DNA of 64,000 nt from Macrophomina tecta (taxonomy: Eukaryota > Ascomycota > Dothideomycetes > Botryosphaeriales > Botryosphaeriaceae). The position numbers and the translations under genes were made by a program. The notes under the pieces are model-generated. The model worked only from the letters and a program-made list of their open reading frames with translations. It was not told the origin of the DNA and ran no database searches. This document shows, one piece after another, positions 11,468 to 23,042 of this stretch. The first letter of the stretch is position 1, and the number at the start of each line of letters is the position of its first letter. The stretch is taken from NCBI GenBank assembly GCA_024180945.1, contig JAKSGN010000006.1, forward strand, positions 3,100,001 to 3,164,000, read 5' to 3'.

Positions 11468-14400
11468 TTAACTGGCATCCTCACCCTCCACCAACGCCGT
11501 TACAGCACTACTGGCCGCCTCACTGGTCCCAATACTGCCGGAGCGTTTCGATTCGTCGGCTGTGTCTCCATCCGCCTTCTTCTCATCTTCCAGGCCAGAT
11601 ATCGCCAAGCCAACTTCATCTTCCTCGTCAATCTTGTTGGGATTGACATTCTCCTCATCCTCGTCGTCGCCCATCAATGCTGGAGGTCGTTGTTGCATCG
11701 CCCGCGCTTTGGCTAGCGAGATCGTCTTCTGTTGGTACGTGCTGATGACTTCCTTGCTTTCGTCACGATCGATCGTCGCTTTCATTAGAGCCGCCATCCA
11801 CAAACGCCCCTGTTGCAGGTTATCCACCGCAAAGTAATGCACAGTAGGTTTCGTGAAATTGACGGCCTTCGACAATCCTGAGCGTGGCGGGACGAGTTTG
11901 AAGATGAACATGCCGGAAGTGTCGTCCTTCACATCGACTTCGTTTGCGGCGTCCGTCTGAGCTGACGTGGTCAGAGTTGCGTTGTGCGGTGACGTTGGCG
12001 AAGACTTGGCCCCGGTTATTGTTGCGTGGAGACCCGTGATGCGTTCGTTGTTTGCTGGCAGCACTCGGTGGCCCGAAATATCGATCAACCCTTTCTCCGC
12101 TGTGTCAAATTCCGAATAATAGTACGATAGGCGCCGGCCCTTCAGCACAAATAACCGCGTCTTCCACGTCGTCATCATGTTCGAAGATCTCTTCTTCATC
12201 CAACCGCTGTAATCAGAGCCGGGGATTGTCTCGGACGGTGGCTTGTTCTCCAACCCCCTTTGGTAGGCACTCGTCTCCTTTTTCGTCTTCTTCTTTGGTG
12301 CACTGCTAGTGGTGGTGGGAGCCATCGAGTTTCCAGTTGCACTGCGGAGTACGTCCGGCGGGGCTTCGCCGGAGTCAAAGCTTTTGGAAGTATGTGACGG
12401 AGTGCTCGAGCCGGTACGGACAGGGGAATTCATCGGAGAGTCCTTGTTTGGAGACACCGGTGGATTCTTGGTCCCGCTCAACGTCCCAGCCAAGGCATCT
12501 GAAATAGCTCTGAGACCAGTCGCGCGTTGCTTGGGATATCTTTGGATGGCCGGTGGGGGTGAAGCACGTCCAGAGGCGTCCTCTCCTTCTGCCAGATGTG
12601 GCGATGAAGCAATGGCGTCGATGCTTGGCGCTCCGTAATCCAGTTTAGTAACTGTCTGGGATCGCTCCTTGTTGACAGCTTTCGGAGAACTTCGTAGTTC
12701 GGGCCCGCTGGCCGTGCGGGCGCTCTGGCTTCGTTTTGTGGGGGAGTAGAAGGCCGAGGAGAATATCGAAGGCTCAGAGAATTCGCGGTCGCGAATGGAG
12801 TCGCTGCTTCCAAACCTGCTGTGGCGTTTAAATGCGGACAAGCGCCTTCCATCATTGCCCGAACTTGACGTCCGTGAATGGCTTGGGCTGTGACCCTTGC
12901 GCAAGACATTCCTTTGTTTGCGGTTTTCAACCTCTCCGCCTGAGAAATAGCCACGGTCAAGATCAGGCGTCACTACCTTCAAACCACCCCCCGGACTGTC
13001 TTCAAGACCAGGACTTAACGGACGCATTTGCGCTGATGATGCTGGCCGACCGTTTGCCGCGGCGTCTCCCATCTTCCAATCACGGTCAAACGAAGGCGCC
13101 TTCTTATGTCCAGTGGGCGTTGCTTGCGTCACTTGCACATTGCTTGGTGTTGTTGGCGTCGTCGGTACGTTTGCAAATTCGATCGAGGAATGTCTACGAT
13201 GCTGGTTCATCTCTCTGACAGATGCTGCAGAAGGTCGCCGTACGTCATTCCGTGTGGAGCCGGGTGTACCAGGTGCAGATCCCTGTTGCTGAGAGCTGGT
13301 TCTGTTCAGTTGCTGTCTGCTGGAGGGCCTGCCGCCGTTTGATTCCATCAGGCTCGGTATGCGCGGAAGAACGGTGCCTATCGAGGTGCTGCGATGACGA
13401 ATTGATCCGGCGGTGGAGGATCCATGTTCGGAACCGGAGTAATCCTGCATGCTGTGGGAGCTACGGACCGCTTCAGCCACTTCCTGCTGGAGCGCCTTGA
13501 TCTTCTGCCAGATCTTCAGACGCGGTCCGATGGGGCCAAGGTCAAACTCCTTCATGAAGACAGAGGCCTGGTCCATGCCAAGCAAGACCTCTCCGGAGAT
13601 TTCCTGTTCCTTGAAGACCTCGCACTGGCGCCTGTCCACTCCCACATCCTCCAGCCACTCGGCAACCTGGAGCGGCGACCAGTGCCGGATCTCCTCCAGC
13701 GTGTGCAGCCCTTGTTCCTCCTCGTCCGTCTCTTGGCCGTTGATGTATGATAGGCGGTGTTCGACATGGCTGCTGTATTCGCTCGAGCTATCGTTCTGTC
13801 GCATGGTCATGCTGCCGCGCGGAGTGTTGATGTCGGTCAGATGCTCGTCGATAACGCTTAGGGTTTCGTTCATGACGGGACTTCGCTGCTCGCCCGACAG
13901 GGCGCGCTGGCCGTTGTTCATGGTGGCGACGGCAGAGAGCGCCATTGGAGCGGTCGCAGAGCGCTTCACCGTCGCAGGGGCTTCCGAGAGAGCAGGTGCG
14001 GGCAGCCGCTGGTCGTCGTCTGGGGGCGCAGCGCCCTCGGGGTTCGCGAAAGAAGGGCCATTAATCGAGGTGGGGCTAGCGGTATAGGTCACGCTGGGTC
14101 GGGAGTGTAGGACAGAAGAGAAAGTCGGGCGCGGGGCCAGTTGAGTGTAGACTGGACTAGCTCAGTTAGCCATTCTCCATGGGCGGAACGGGAGAACCGG
14201 CGTACCCTCTGGGAAGAGGCCGGTAAGTCCGTTCAGCAGGTGGCGGCCCAAAAACCAGCCATCGCCAAAGTCGTCGTCGCGCTCGATGAGCTCGATGCGG
14301 TCGCCGCGCTTGAGGCTCAATTCGTCGGGGCTGCGCGCGGTGAATTCGTCTGCGCAGCTCGGCAGCTATCAGCAGGCGGCCACAATACGAGTTAGGAGAC

Positions 14401-14487
14401 ATGCGCCGCGGGGCGCGGCAGCGACTCACGGATGACCAAGAGGGTGTCTCCAGGGCGCGCCTGGTCCATGTCAGGGCGCGCGGCCAT
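11468..14487 (-). CDS. SH3-SAM-PH cell-polarity protein (BOI1/BOI2/Pob1 type)
   Basis: Three exons on the minus strand: 14487-14430, 14349-14206 and 14151-11468, encoding 961 residues. The first two exons build the SH3 domain (about residues 15-70: ALYDF-like VIHEFTA, then DGWFLGR and GLFPEVYT). A SAM domain follows at about 220-288 (HWSPLQVAEWLEDVGV). After a long serine-rich, low-complexity middle comes a PH domain at about 713-860 (SGWMKKRSSN, TRLFVLKGRRLSYYY). This order is that of yeast Boi1/Boi2 and fission yeast Pob1, which link Cdc42/Rho signalling to formin activity and exocytosis at growing tips. The SH3-ending intron is only 54 nt. An alternative start is the ATG six codons downstream. 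The gene is divergent from the SP-RING gene. Confidence 0.9.
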
Positions 14488-15453
14488 GGTGTGCTGTCGC
14501 GGCGGCTGCGGGGGCGCGGGAGGGTGCTGGGCCGCAGAGGCGGAGTGCAGGATGATGGCTGCGTCGGATCACCACATGGCAGCCCTCGCAAAGGGCATCG
14601 CGCAGAGGCTGGCCGAGGACTGGGTCGTGCCAGGCCGATGGTGTTCGCGGCAAGCTCTTGGGACGGGAGTGGCGGCCTGGCAAGTAGGTATGGAGAAGCT
14701 CAATTTCGGGGCCCCGTCTGAGTTAATAGCAGGCAGCGGCGCCGACCAATCACATGCGCGATCGCTCCATGGAGGTCGCAGGAGGCGCGCTGGCACACGG
14801 GAGGCGGCAGAAGGGACGCGCGGGCGACAGCGGCTTGGGGAGAGAGGGTTGCAAGCAGCCGGGCGTGCGGTGGCAGCCGCTGGGGTTGGGCGCATGGCCA
14901 GCCAGCCGGCCGCATCCCAGCAGAGACGAGCGCCGGCCTCCGTCTCCAGCTCGCACGGCCGGCGGATCTCCCTAGGCTGCTCAAGGCGAGCCTCAGCAAG
15001 CGGCCTCAGATAACAATAGAGCCCGCCGCCTCCCGCGTCGCCCTGCCCTGCCCTGGCCAGTCCGGGCTGCGGCTCCTCCTCGCACGCGCCGCCGGGGTGT
15101 AGCGCGGCGCTTCGCCAGGTGCGGTGCGCGCGCGCTTACTGGCCGTCTTCGCCAGGTCAAGAGCGCATCCATCGCATACATCGCTGCTGCCCCGCCCGCT
15201 GCCCGCTGCCCGCTGCCCGCTGCCCGCTGCCCGCTGCCCGCTGACCGCTGCCTCGTCCTCGTCGCCATCCTCCCTTCCCCAACCGGGGCCCGGTGTACCC
15301 GGCGCAACGTGCGCGTGCAGCCTGCACTTGGAGCCGGCAGCAAACGCTCATCCTCTTCGTCGCCATCCTCCTCTTTCCGCCGCACCCTACCATGACCCCG
15401 CCCAGACTCCGCCTCGCCCACTTCCTCCGCCCTCCAGTCCCACCTGCGGCACC
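14488..15453. other. Divergent promoter region with heptamer repeat
   Basis: The 966 bp between the start codons of the SH3-SAM-PH gene (-) and the SP-RING gene (+) is GC-rich. An open frame continues in frame upstream of the SP-RING start to about 15124, but that stretch is made of the heptamer repeat and low-complexity residues, so I treat it as 5' leader. Confidence 0.5.
15190..15251. repeat. (GCCCGCT)n heptamer tandem repeat
   Basis: About seven or eight copies of GCCCGCT, the last one altered to GACCGCT. It lies about 200-260 bp upstream of the SP-RING start codon. A related array lies at 22466-22513, upstream of the kinase gene. Confidence 0.85.
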
Positions 15454-18400
15454 ATGAGACCCCCCGACCACGCCGTCCACGACCACCACACTTCCAATTC
15501 TACCGCGAATGCCTTCCTGGGCGGCAGACGCATGCCCTCGTGGCTGACCTCGGGCCAGCCACACACGAACGCGACGCCGCTGGCGCCCTCGCGCAAGAGA
15601 CCGCCTCCAAAGGACCTGGACCAGCCACGACGCTCCGCGAAGCCTGCTCCCAGCGTTGCCGTCCGGAATGCTTCCAACCCAGCCTCTCCAGCCCTTCCAA
15701 ACGTCGTTGCCTCGCAAACGGCGCAGTCGTCCGGAGGCAGTGAGACCAACATCCTGCCCTCGCCCGCGCCGAGCGAGGACTTGACGGCGAATAGAGGAAG
15801 AGCGGCAACAATAGTGAGTCTGGGTGACGAGGAGGAACATGAGGAGGACGACGTTGCAGATACTCCGCGTGTGGACGGTGCAGCGCCCGCTCAGAGGCGA
15901 AGCACGTCGCTGGCAGTGCCCGAGACCAGTCCGAGCATCGCTGTGCCCACGGCGATTGAGCATGCAAGCGGTAGCCCAGATGCGTCTCGCCCTCCCCGAG
16001 CTACAGTCCCACGACCGGGAGATCCCCGAGATCTTCGAGATGAGGCACAGTCATCGCGGACTGCTAACGAGCAAAATGCTGCTACGCCTCCGGCAGACTC
16101 TCGCCGTTGTCGTTCGTTGCCTCCGTCAGGAGCGTCATGTTTTGCATCTGATTACTTACTCCAAGAGCTGCAATTTCTGCGTGACATTTCAACTACTGCA
16201 GGAAGGCGTCTTTCTGCTGTCGAAAGCGTCAGACTCGATCTAGTGCGTGACGCAGCCTCCATTCGAGACTGCGACTACCTTCATTTCCACCAACTTATGT
16301 GCCTCAGGGCTCTGTCGGCGGATCGTCTACCACCCGAATTGGCTTCTCTGGAAGGCCTGCTTTCATCTCTCGATCTCCTCAACCACCTTGTCCAGACACG
16401 AGAAGTATCCAGCGCGTGGCTGCAATGGTTTGCTGAATTTCCTGTTCCGCTGGAGACTATGAGACAATACTGGCCACGGGAATATGACAGGCAAATCCTA
16501 CACTTCAGGCAGTTTGTTGCCCGTGCAACTGGTGGATGGGAGAAGCTGCAAAAGGCCTGCTTCGAGAAAAGACTCCCGCCAACGGCTGTTGAAATTGAGA
16601 AAGGGCTGAGTGTGAGCTCCGTCCTCTTCCAAACGATCTTCAGTAGGGCCATTTTCCGGCGTATCTGCAGCTTTCCAGAGCCCAACACGCCGCAACAGAT
16701 GAGCTTCTTTTCCGAGGCCGAAATGGCTTTCAAGGAGCATCAGTCGCGTCTACAGCAGCTGCGACGGTCACACTCACTGACAGCTCAACGGCTTCAGCAT
16801 GCCGAGATTAATGAAGAGCGGCGGTACAGAGACAAGATCATTTTACTGCAGCAGCGTTATCAGACGCAATTTCCACAACAGTTTCAGCCAACGCTGCAGG
16901 TGCGGAGGATGTCTCGGCAGGCGCAAATGTCACAAGGACAACAAAGCAGCTTGCCCTCCAACCAAAGCCATCCAAACCCACCTGCCCAGCATAATCCCCA
17001 AGTCATGCCTGGCCAGCGAAATCTACCACATGTGCCTGCACTACAGAATCCAGTGCGCGCACACGTGCAGCAGCGGACCACGCCATCGCATCAACTAGCC
17101 CAACCTCAAATTCAAATAGCTGTTCCGAGCACAAACTCTGGAAATGCCCAAATCACGCAGCAGTTCGAGGCAGTGACACCGACGTCTACATTTCCCTTGT
17201 CTCACATTGCGTCAACCCAGAATATAAATCGCATGGCGATCTACCAGAACCAGCAACAATTCCAACAACCAGTACAGCCCATACCCAATTTGAGCAGTCC
17301 ACTGATGGCGCCCCCCACCGCGTTCAATTTGAATGCGCGGAGCCACAGTCCACTTGCTCATCAATGGCGACGTGGATACTCCGGATCACCAATGTCACCC
17401 CCGTCTCCTTCACCCGGAACTGTACAATTCCATGGGCATGCAACATATCCAAGGATGACGAACGGTATTCAACAAGGCATCACAAACGGCGCTCATACGC
17501 AGCAGATGTATCAGCGGAGACAATCAGGCCCAGTCCAGCAGCAAGGTAACCAGCCCCCAATACATCCTCAGCAGATCCTTCGTAGCAATTCCACGCCCTC
17601 TGCGGCTCCAGCTCAGATGCTTCGCCCCTCGCCATCATCAATAGACCCCCGACAAGTGAATGGACATGCAGGACCTCCGGTGCAACCCCAAGCTCCACAG
17701 ACGCAGCCTTTTGTCCCTCGTGCTGGCTATATATGGCAACCTCAGATTATTGACCCCAGCCAATCAGCGCTTCACCAGGCCCATCTGCGGACCCCAATAC
17801 TGAAGGCTACACAAGGTGCGGAAGTTGGCCGGAAACTTTTCCAATCAGTGGCCGGCTTTGCGCTTTCCCCGATCAGGTTTGCAAATCAGCAAGCACATCA
17901 AAGCTTCCAATTCACCATCTTGCCCGAAGACAAAGCCCGATTACCGACCGAAACACCTGCGACGCTAGGCAACCCGTGTAAGAGACAAATAGCTGAGGGA
18001 TCGAAGCTATATCGCTTGCGATGCGCACGATCAAACTCGATTGAAGAGCATGAGTGGATCTTGCAAGACACTCATTGGCCCAGCGGGATGTTCCTAAACC
18101 TCAATGGACAAATCTTAGAGATACGCAAAAAGTTACAGCATGGCAAAGACTTCCCCGTCGATATAACGAGGCTCCTTAAAGTTGGCGAGAACCAGCTCGA
18201 GATCAATCTGTTGAGACGTCCGAACGAAGAAAAGGCATCGAATTTCGTCATTGCCGTTGAGGTTATCGAGGTCCAGCATTACGACAGAATTAAAGATGAC
18301 TGTTGCTCGAAAAGGATAGTCCTTGCTGACGAGGTTCTGAATTCGATTAAGAGCAGTTTGAATGGGCCAGGAGATGACGATGAAGTGGCAATCGTTGACA

Positions 18401-18843
18401 GCAACGTTACGATCAACCTAGTCGATCCCTTTACCAATTGTCGACCGTGCGAAGTACCGGTCCGGGGCAAATATTGTCTACACCGTGACTGCTTCGACTT
18501 GGAAATATTTCTTCAAACACGAGATCGCAAGCAGCCAGACAGTCCCAGCTCGGTCGATGTATGGAGGTGTCCGATCTGCAGGGGTGACGTACGCCCCAAG
18601 AGTCTCATAGTTGATGGGTTCTTGCTGGAAGTCCGCAAAGAACTCTCGATGATAGGTCAGCTGGATACCAGGGCCATCGTTGTGGACAGCGAGGGGAAAT
18701 GGAAGCCCAAACCAGAGGAGAAGAGCGATGATCCTTCCACCTCACACAGCTCGACGCCAGTGGACAATGACAGAACCCGTACAACGTCTGCGCCTGCGCC
18801 CCATCTACCCTCGCGGACCCCAGAAGTCATCGAGCTCGATTAG
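15454..18843 (+). CDS. SP-RING/MIZ zinc-finger protein (putative SUMO E3 ligase)
   Basis: A single exon of 1,129 residues from the chosen ATG (ACCATGAGACC). The open frame extends 110 codons further upstream, but only through repeat-derived sequence. The first 300 residues are disordered and rich in Pro, Ser and Ala. A helical region follows at about 230-470, then a long Gln/Pro-rich tract at about 470-780. At about 988-1050 is the SP-RING: NCRPCEVP, YCLHRDCFDL and WRCPICRGDV, the Cys/His pattern of Siz/PIAS/Zmiz-type ligases. The segment before it (about 800-960) resembles the beta-rich domain preceding SP-RING in Zmiz/Tonalli-like proteins. SP-RING proteins bind the E2 Ubc9 and direct SUMO to targets, usually in the nucleus. 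No SAP domain is obvious, so it is not a plain Siz1 orthologue. Confidence 0.85.
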   Translation: MRPPDHAVHDHHTSNSTANAFLGGRRMPSWLTSGQPHTNATPLAPSRKRPPPKDLDQPRRSAKPAPSVAVRNASNPASPALPNVVASQTAQSSGGSETNILPSPAPSEDLTANRGRAATIVSLGDEEEHEEDDVADTPRVDGAAPAQRRSTSLAVPETSPSIAVPTAIEHASGSPDASRPPRATVPRPGDPRDLRDEAQSSRTANEQNAATPPADSRRCRSLPPSGASCFASDYLLQELQFLRDISTTAGRRLSAVESVRLDLVRDAASIRDCDYLHFHQLMCLRALSADRLPPELASLEGLLSSLDLLNHLVQTREVSSAWLQWFAEFPVPLETMRQYWPREYDRQILHFRQFVARATGGWEKLQKACFEKRLPPTAVEIEKGLSVSSVLFQTIFSRAIFRRICSFPEPNTPQQMSFFSEAEMAFKEHQSRLQQLRRSHSLTAQRLQHAEINEERRYRDKIILLQQRYQTQFPQQFQPTLQVRRMSRQAQMSQGQQSSLPSNQSHPNPPAQHNPQVMPGQRNLPHVPALQNPVRAHVQQRTTPSHQLAQPQIQIAVPSTNSGNAQITQQFEAVTPTSTFPLSHIASTQNINRMAIYQNQQQFQQPVQPIPNLSSPLMAPPTAFNLNARSHSPLAHQWRRGYSGSPMSPPSPSPGTVQFHGHATYPRMTNGIQQGITNGAHTQQMYQRRQSGPVQQQGNQPPIHPQQILRSNSTPSAAPAQMLRPSPSSIDPRQVNGHAGPPVQPQAPQTQPFVPRAGYIWQPQIIDPSQSALHQAHLRTPILKATQGAEVGRKLFQSVAGFALSPIRFANQQAHQSFQFTILPEDKARLPTETPATLGNPCKRQIAEGSKLYRLRCARSNSIEEHEWILQDTHWPSGMFLNLNGQILEIRKKLQHGKDFPVDITRLLKVGENQLEINLLRRPNEEKASNFVIAVEVIEVQHYDRIKDDCCSKRIVLADEVLNSIKSSLNGPGDDDEVAIVDSNVTINLVDPFTNCRPCEVPVRGKYCLHRDCFDLEIFLQTRDRKQPDSPSSVDVWRCPICRGDVRPKSLIVDGFLLEVRKELSMIGQLDTRAIVVDSEGKWKPKPEEKSDDPSTSHSSTPVDNDRTRTTSAPAPHLPSRTPEVIELD

Positions 18844-20448
18844 CTGGCGATCGCACTTTTTTTTTTTAGTAACCACACTGTAGGAGGTTGAGCCTTCAGA
18901 ATCAGGGCATGCATGAAAGCCTTTGGCTACATGAGATACGATTGATTCAAGCGAGTCACATTCACTACATATTTGACCGGCGCATCATGAGTCCTAAAGG
19001 TTGTTGCAATGCCAGTATGCCATTTATGGCGTAGACAGCTGTCCAATTTAGGCAGATTTAGGAACGACAGGACACTGGCAAAAGGCCCCCGATGCCGAAA
19101 CATTGATACGAGCGTCAATATCATACGTCAGCCTTGTGCATCATCATGCTTTTGGGCATACCGGCTAAACTGCAGGGAGCCAGCTATTTTTCTTTCACGG
19201 CGTTTAGTCGAATATGGATTTCGGAGGGTTCCAGCATTGCGGCAACAACTTTGCATTTGCGAGGCATGAGACGAAGGAATACGAGAACATAGCTTCAGAA
19301 GGGCGGCCTTATATTGCCTTGCTTTTCCTTTTCTTTTCTTTTTTTTTTATCCTTCGCTTTTTTCCCTTCTTAAGAGATACCTGCCCTTTAGGCACCCTAC
19401 TTCTCATATTGTTTTACTTTTCCTATGGCCAACTTCTTCCACTTTTCAGGGCAGGCCAAACGATTCACGTGATTCAGACGGAAAACGGGCGGAGAACTTT
19501 TTTCGGTTGCATCATACAAAGGATGATGGAGTTTGTCTTTCGACGAGGGTAAAAATGACATGAAGACGTCTCTCTAGATTAATTACATAATTCCGTGAGA
19601 AAGTGAGATGTTAATACGAACAGAAAACCGGGGGAATGAAGGGTGTTGTCGTCTGACTCTCCGCATGAAATGCTTGTCCTCGTGACCGGATGGCTGGGCA
19701 TTTGCTCGAGAAGATCGGCCGTTTGTGTAACGTGGTAAATTCTCTTCCGACTGGACGGGAGAAGGATGAGTAAGACGGACGGACAGTCTGACTCGGCTCG
19801 GCTGTACTTTTTTACAACGTCAGCTTGACGACGGTTGAACGTAAGATCATTTCGTTCGTGCAAATTATCTGATATTCGATGGAAACATCTCCAGCCAACC
19901 ATATGTCAGGCGAACTCAACTCCCTTGCACGCTTTCTCATCGTGGAAGTCTGCCACGACCATGCAGAATCAGTGGACAGATGCCAAAACCGAAGACTCAG
20001 AATGCCTTTGATTCCCCTCCCGTGGCGAAAAAACGAAAAGCAGCTGTCGACTTACAGACATCCGCACAGCGGAAGAGCAGAGAAAAGCAGAGAGGAAAAG
20101 TGAGAGTCAAAAAAAAAAAAAAGAAAAAGAAAACAAAGATCTACGCTTTCGTTTCTACATACAAAGGAGGAGAAGAAGAAGGAGAACAAGAAGAAGTAAA
20201 AAAAATATTTCGACCGTTCCGAAAAAGTACAGAGATGGTATCTTGTTTACAACACAGAGAAACTTGCCTCCTTTTTCCATTTCCCGCCCTTTCCCATTTC
20301 CCTTCCCTTTGTCTTCTTGTGCCTCCTCATTTCGTTGCCCCTCTTGCTCTTTTGTCTTAATCTTTATACAATCTTTCCTTCTTTCTTTCTTTCTTTCTTT
20401 CTTTTTAGGTTTGATTCATCATCTTTTTTTTTTTTTTTGATCCCTCTT
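18844..20448. other. Intergenic between SP-RING and reductase genes
   Basis: No gene is supported in these 1.6 kb. They contain the 3' flanks of two convergent genes, several A/T homopolymers and a (CTTT)n repeat. Short open frames are low-complexity (Lys- or Phe-rich). Confidence 0.5.
20378..20404. repeat. (CTTT)n microsatellite
   Basis: Six to seven CTTT units in the 3' flank of the ketopantoate-reductase-like gene, followed by a T15-type run near 20425. Confidence 0.8.
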
Positions 20449-21435
20449 TTATACACTGTGCCGCCTGTCGATGTACTTGTCCAAGCCCTGCGCCAGCGCG
20501 TACAGCGCGATCAAGCTGGGCACGGGGACGCCCTTCTCCTGTGCGATCTTGATGGCGTTGCCGACGATGGCCTCGATCTCTAGCGGGCGGCCGGCCTTGA
20601 CGTCGGCCAGCACGTTGCCCTCGCCGGCCTTGTTGGTGCCCGCGCGGGCCTGGGCGCGGGCGAGCTGGTGGCGGGCCTCGTCGTCGGTGATCTCGGCGTA
20701 GCCGCAGGCCTGGGCGATGCGCACGATCTCCTGCATGACGCTCCAGACGAAGTCCGGGCCGGGGGGCGCGGGCGAGTCGGCGAAGGGCGAGGCGGCGGGC
20801 GCGGCGTCGGCGAAGTGGGCGGGGTCCCAGGCGGTGGCGTTGACGAGCATCTTGCTCCAGCGGCGCGGCTGGATGTCGTCGTAGACCAGGATGGTGGCGC
20901 CGCCGCGCTGCACCAGCTCCATGAACTCGCCCAGCGGGGTGGCCTCGGCGACGGGCGTGGCGGGGAAGGCGCCGACCTCGAGGCGCTCGAGGTTGCCCAT
21001 GCGCGTCACGCCGGGGCTGGCGGTGGTGGCGGGCAGGTAGACGACGCCGGAGAGGATGGGGTTCTGCGGGAAGGCCTGGTGCCACTCGTCCTCGATGCCG
21101 ATGCCGTTCTGGATCAGGACGATGGCGGTGCGCGGGCTGGCGACGGCCGGGGCCACGAGTGACGGGTCGGACGGGTCGGCGCCGGGGAAGGCCTTGGTGC
21201 ACACGAGGATGAAGTCCCAGGGCGCGTCGACGGGCGGCGCGGTCGCGCGGTCGACGACGGTCGGCCGCACGTGGAGGCCGGTGCCGAAGACGTCGCTATC
21301 GAGGCTGAAGCCGTGCTCGCGGACGTGCGTGTAGTTGCTGCGGCACACGCAGGTGACATCGGCGCCGGCGCGCGTCAGGACCCAGGCGTAGACGGAGCCG
21401 ATGCTGCCGGCGCCGAAGATGAGGACGCGGGCCAT
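20449..21435 (-). CDS. Ketopantoate reductase family (ApbA/PanE-like) oxidoreductase
   Basis: An intronless gene of 328 residues on the minus strand. The N-terminus is a Rossmann fold with the PanE-type fingerprint (residues 3-20, RVLIFGAGSIGSVYAW). VCTKA follows near residue 98 and an LIQNGIG motif near 130, both typical of the family. The C-terminal helical domain contains the KMLVNATAWDP region that carries the substrate-binding Asn. Family members reduce 2-dehydropantoate to pantoate with NADPH, but filamentous fungi carry many paralogues of unknown substrate, so a role in pantothenate synthesis is not assured. It is very GC-rich and is divergent from the kinase gene across about 1.6 kb. 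Confidence 0.87.
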   Translation of the reverse strand: MARVLIFGAGSIGSVYAWVLTRAGADVTCVCRSNYTHVREHGFSLDSDVFGTGLHVRPTVVDRATAPPVDAPWDFILVCTKAFPGADPSDPSLVAPAVASPRTAIVLIQNGIGIEDEWHQAFPQNPILSGVVYLPATTASPGVTRMGNLERLEVGAFPATPVAEATPLGEFMELVQRGGATILVYDDIQPRRWSKMLVNATAWDPAHFADAAPAASPFADSPAPPGPDFVWSVMQEIVRIAQACGYAEITDDEARHQLARAQARAGTNKAGEGNVLADVKAGRPLEIEAIVGNAIKIAQEKGVPVPSLIALYALAQGLDKYIDRRHSV

Positions 21436-23042
21436 GGATGGGGTGGGCGTGTGGTTGGTGGAGCGAGCGTCGTGTGTCGTGGCCGCGGGTGGGTGAGCGA
21501 GGGCGAGTGTGTCGTGGGCGTGCAGCGGGCTGCAGCGGCAGGCTGGGGAGGGAGGTGTGCTGTTGCTGTGCTGTGCTGTGCGGGTGCGGTGCTGGGGGGG
21601 GGTCGCGGTGCGGTGGGAAGGGTGGCAGCGTCGGATTGGGCGGTTTTTTTACGGGACTGCTGGGCAGCGCGGTCGAGGCCGGCAGCCGCGGGGTCTTAAT
21701 GTCATGGTCGTGGAGCAAATGGGAGGGGGGAAAAAAAGGGAAAAAAGCCTGCTCGATGGGCGTCAGGGGTTGAGAGCGAGGCGACGGGGGCGCGACGGGG
21801 GAAAAAGGACTCGGATGGGCTTTGTGTCGGTGTGAGTCGCGGTTGCAGTGGGGCGCGGCAGATCTGGAGTGCGCGCCAGGCGGGCGCTGCCGCGGTGAGC
21901 CGCCGCCATTGAGGCCTATATTGCCTGTCCCGGGGGCGATTAGCAGCGCTGGCCGCTCGTTGCGGCGCGTTTTGCAGCCCAGCGCGGCGCCCCGGGGGCC
22001 CGCCGTCCAGGGAGGCGGACCCGAGCGCTGCCACTACCGCCCGCCCATGACTCTGCACCGCCGCGCCGCCCACTGTGCGCGCGCGCGCACCACCGCCCGC
22101 CCGCTGCGCACCCCCCCCGCCCACTGCCTCCCGAGCCCGCCTCCAGCACCGCGACTCCCTCCCCGTCGCCCCGTCGCCTCCCGCAACCCGCGCCCTGGGC
22201 GGTGCCGCGTACACCCCCCCCAATGGCGTGACTGGCGCGCTGGATGCCATGCCCAGCCCCTGGTGCTCTGTTTCACCTCCGGGCAGATCATCGACGCCGT
22301 CTCCACGGCGCTGCACCGCGGCCATGTGGGCCGCCGCCGCCTGCCACACCCAGCGGCCGGAGTAACGTCCGCCACAGACCACACCACCGCTGAGACGCGC
22401 TGCGCTCCTGCTCATATCAAGAGCGCTGCCCTCCTCGCCGCCCGCGAGCGCGTACCTGCTCGGCGCCGCTTCCCGCTTCCCGCTGCCCGCTGCCCGCTTC
22501 CCGCTTCCCGCTTCACCCATGCTGCCTATTGGGGCCCGCAACGCCCGTCTCTCTCTTATCCACGCCCCCGCTGTCGCTACCGTCGCATCACCGCTTGATA
22601 CCACCACGCCCGTCCCCACAGCCCTTCACTTGCCCGCGCGCGCCCGTCCTCCTGGACCCGTTCAGACCGCCGTTTCCACCATTGTCCGCTTCTAGGCCCT
22701 CGACGCCGTGCCGTTGCGTGCTCTGGCTCTCCGTCCTGGTGCCATCGCCCAATCCGGCAGGGATGGCCTGCGGACAAAGCCCAACGGCGTCGCCGCGCCA
22801 GGTCTATCCTCAAGCGCACAGCCGGGCCACGACCATCTTCTTTCATTCGCCGTCTCTCCAGGCAACAATGGGACTACACCCGGGGGAATTCTTGCCCCAA
22901 ATAACCAGCCGTCTCCACTTCCTCCGGCCCCCTCGCTACCAACGCTCCCTGTCTGCTCGGGCAGCTTTTCCGCAGGTACCCTGCCCGAAGCAGCTGTCGA
23001 CCTTATACTTGTGACTCCATATCTTGCCGAGCCTTGCCACCC
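21436..23042. other. GC-rich divergent intergenic region
   Basis: 1.6 kb between the reductase (-) and the kinase (+). It is very GC-rich, which opens long frames on several strands at once; none has a domain. It carries the CCCGCT(T/G) heptamer array at 22466-22513. Confidence 0.5.
22466..22513. repeat. CCCGCT(T/G) heptamer tandem repeat
   Basis: About seven copies alternating between CCCGCTT and CCCGCTG. The unit is the same as in the array at 15190-15251, in a similar place upstream of a plus-strand gene. Confidence 0.85.

Noticed and set aside
15124..15453. Upstream in-frame extension of the SP-RING gene by 110 codons
   Set aside because: It is built from the GCCCGCT heptamer and low-complexity residues; the ATG at 15454 has a good context and begins ordinary sequence.
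20449..21435. The ketopantoate-reductase-like gene as a member of the rhamnose cluster
   Set aside because: It is 13 kb away with unrelated genes between, and no reaction in that pathway needs it.
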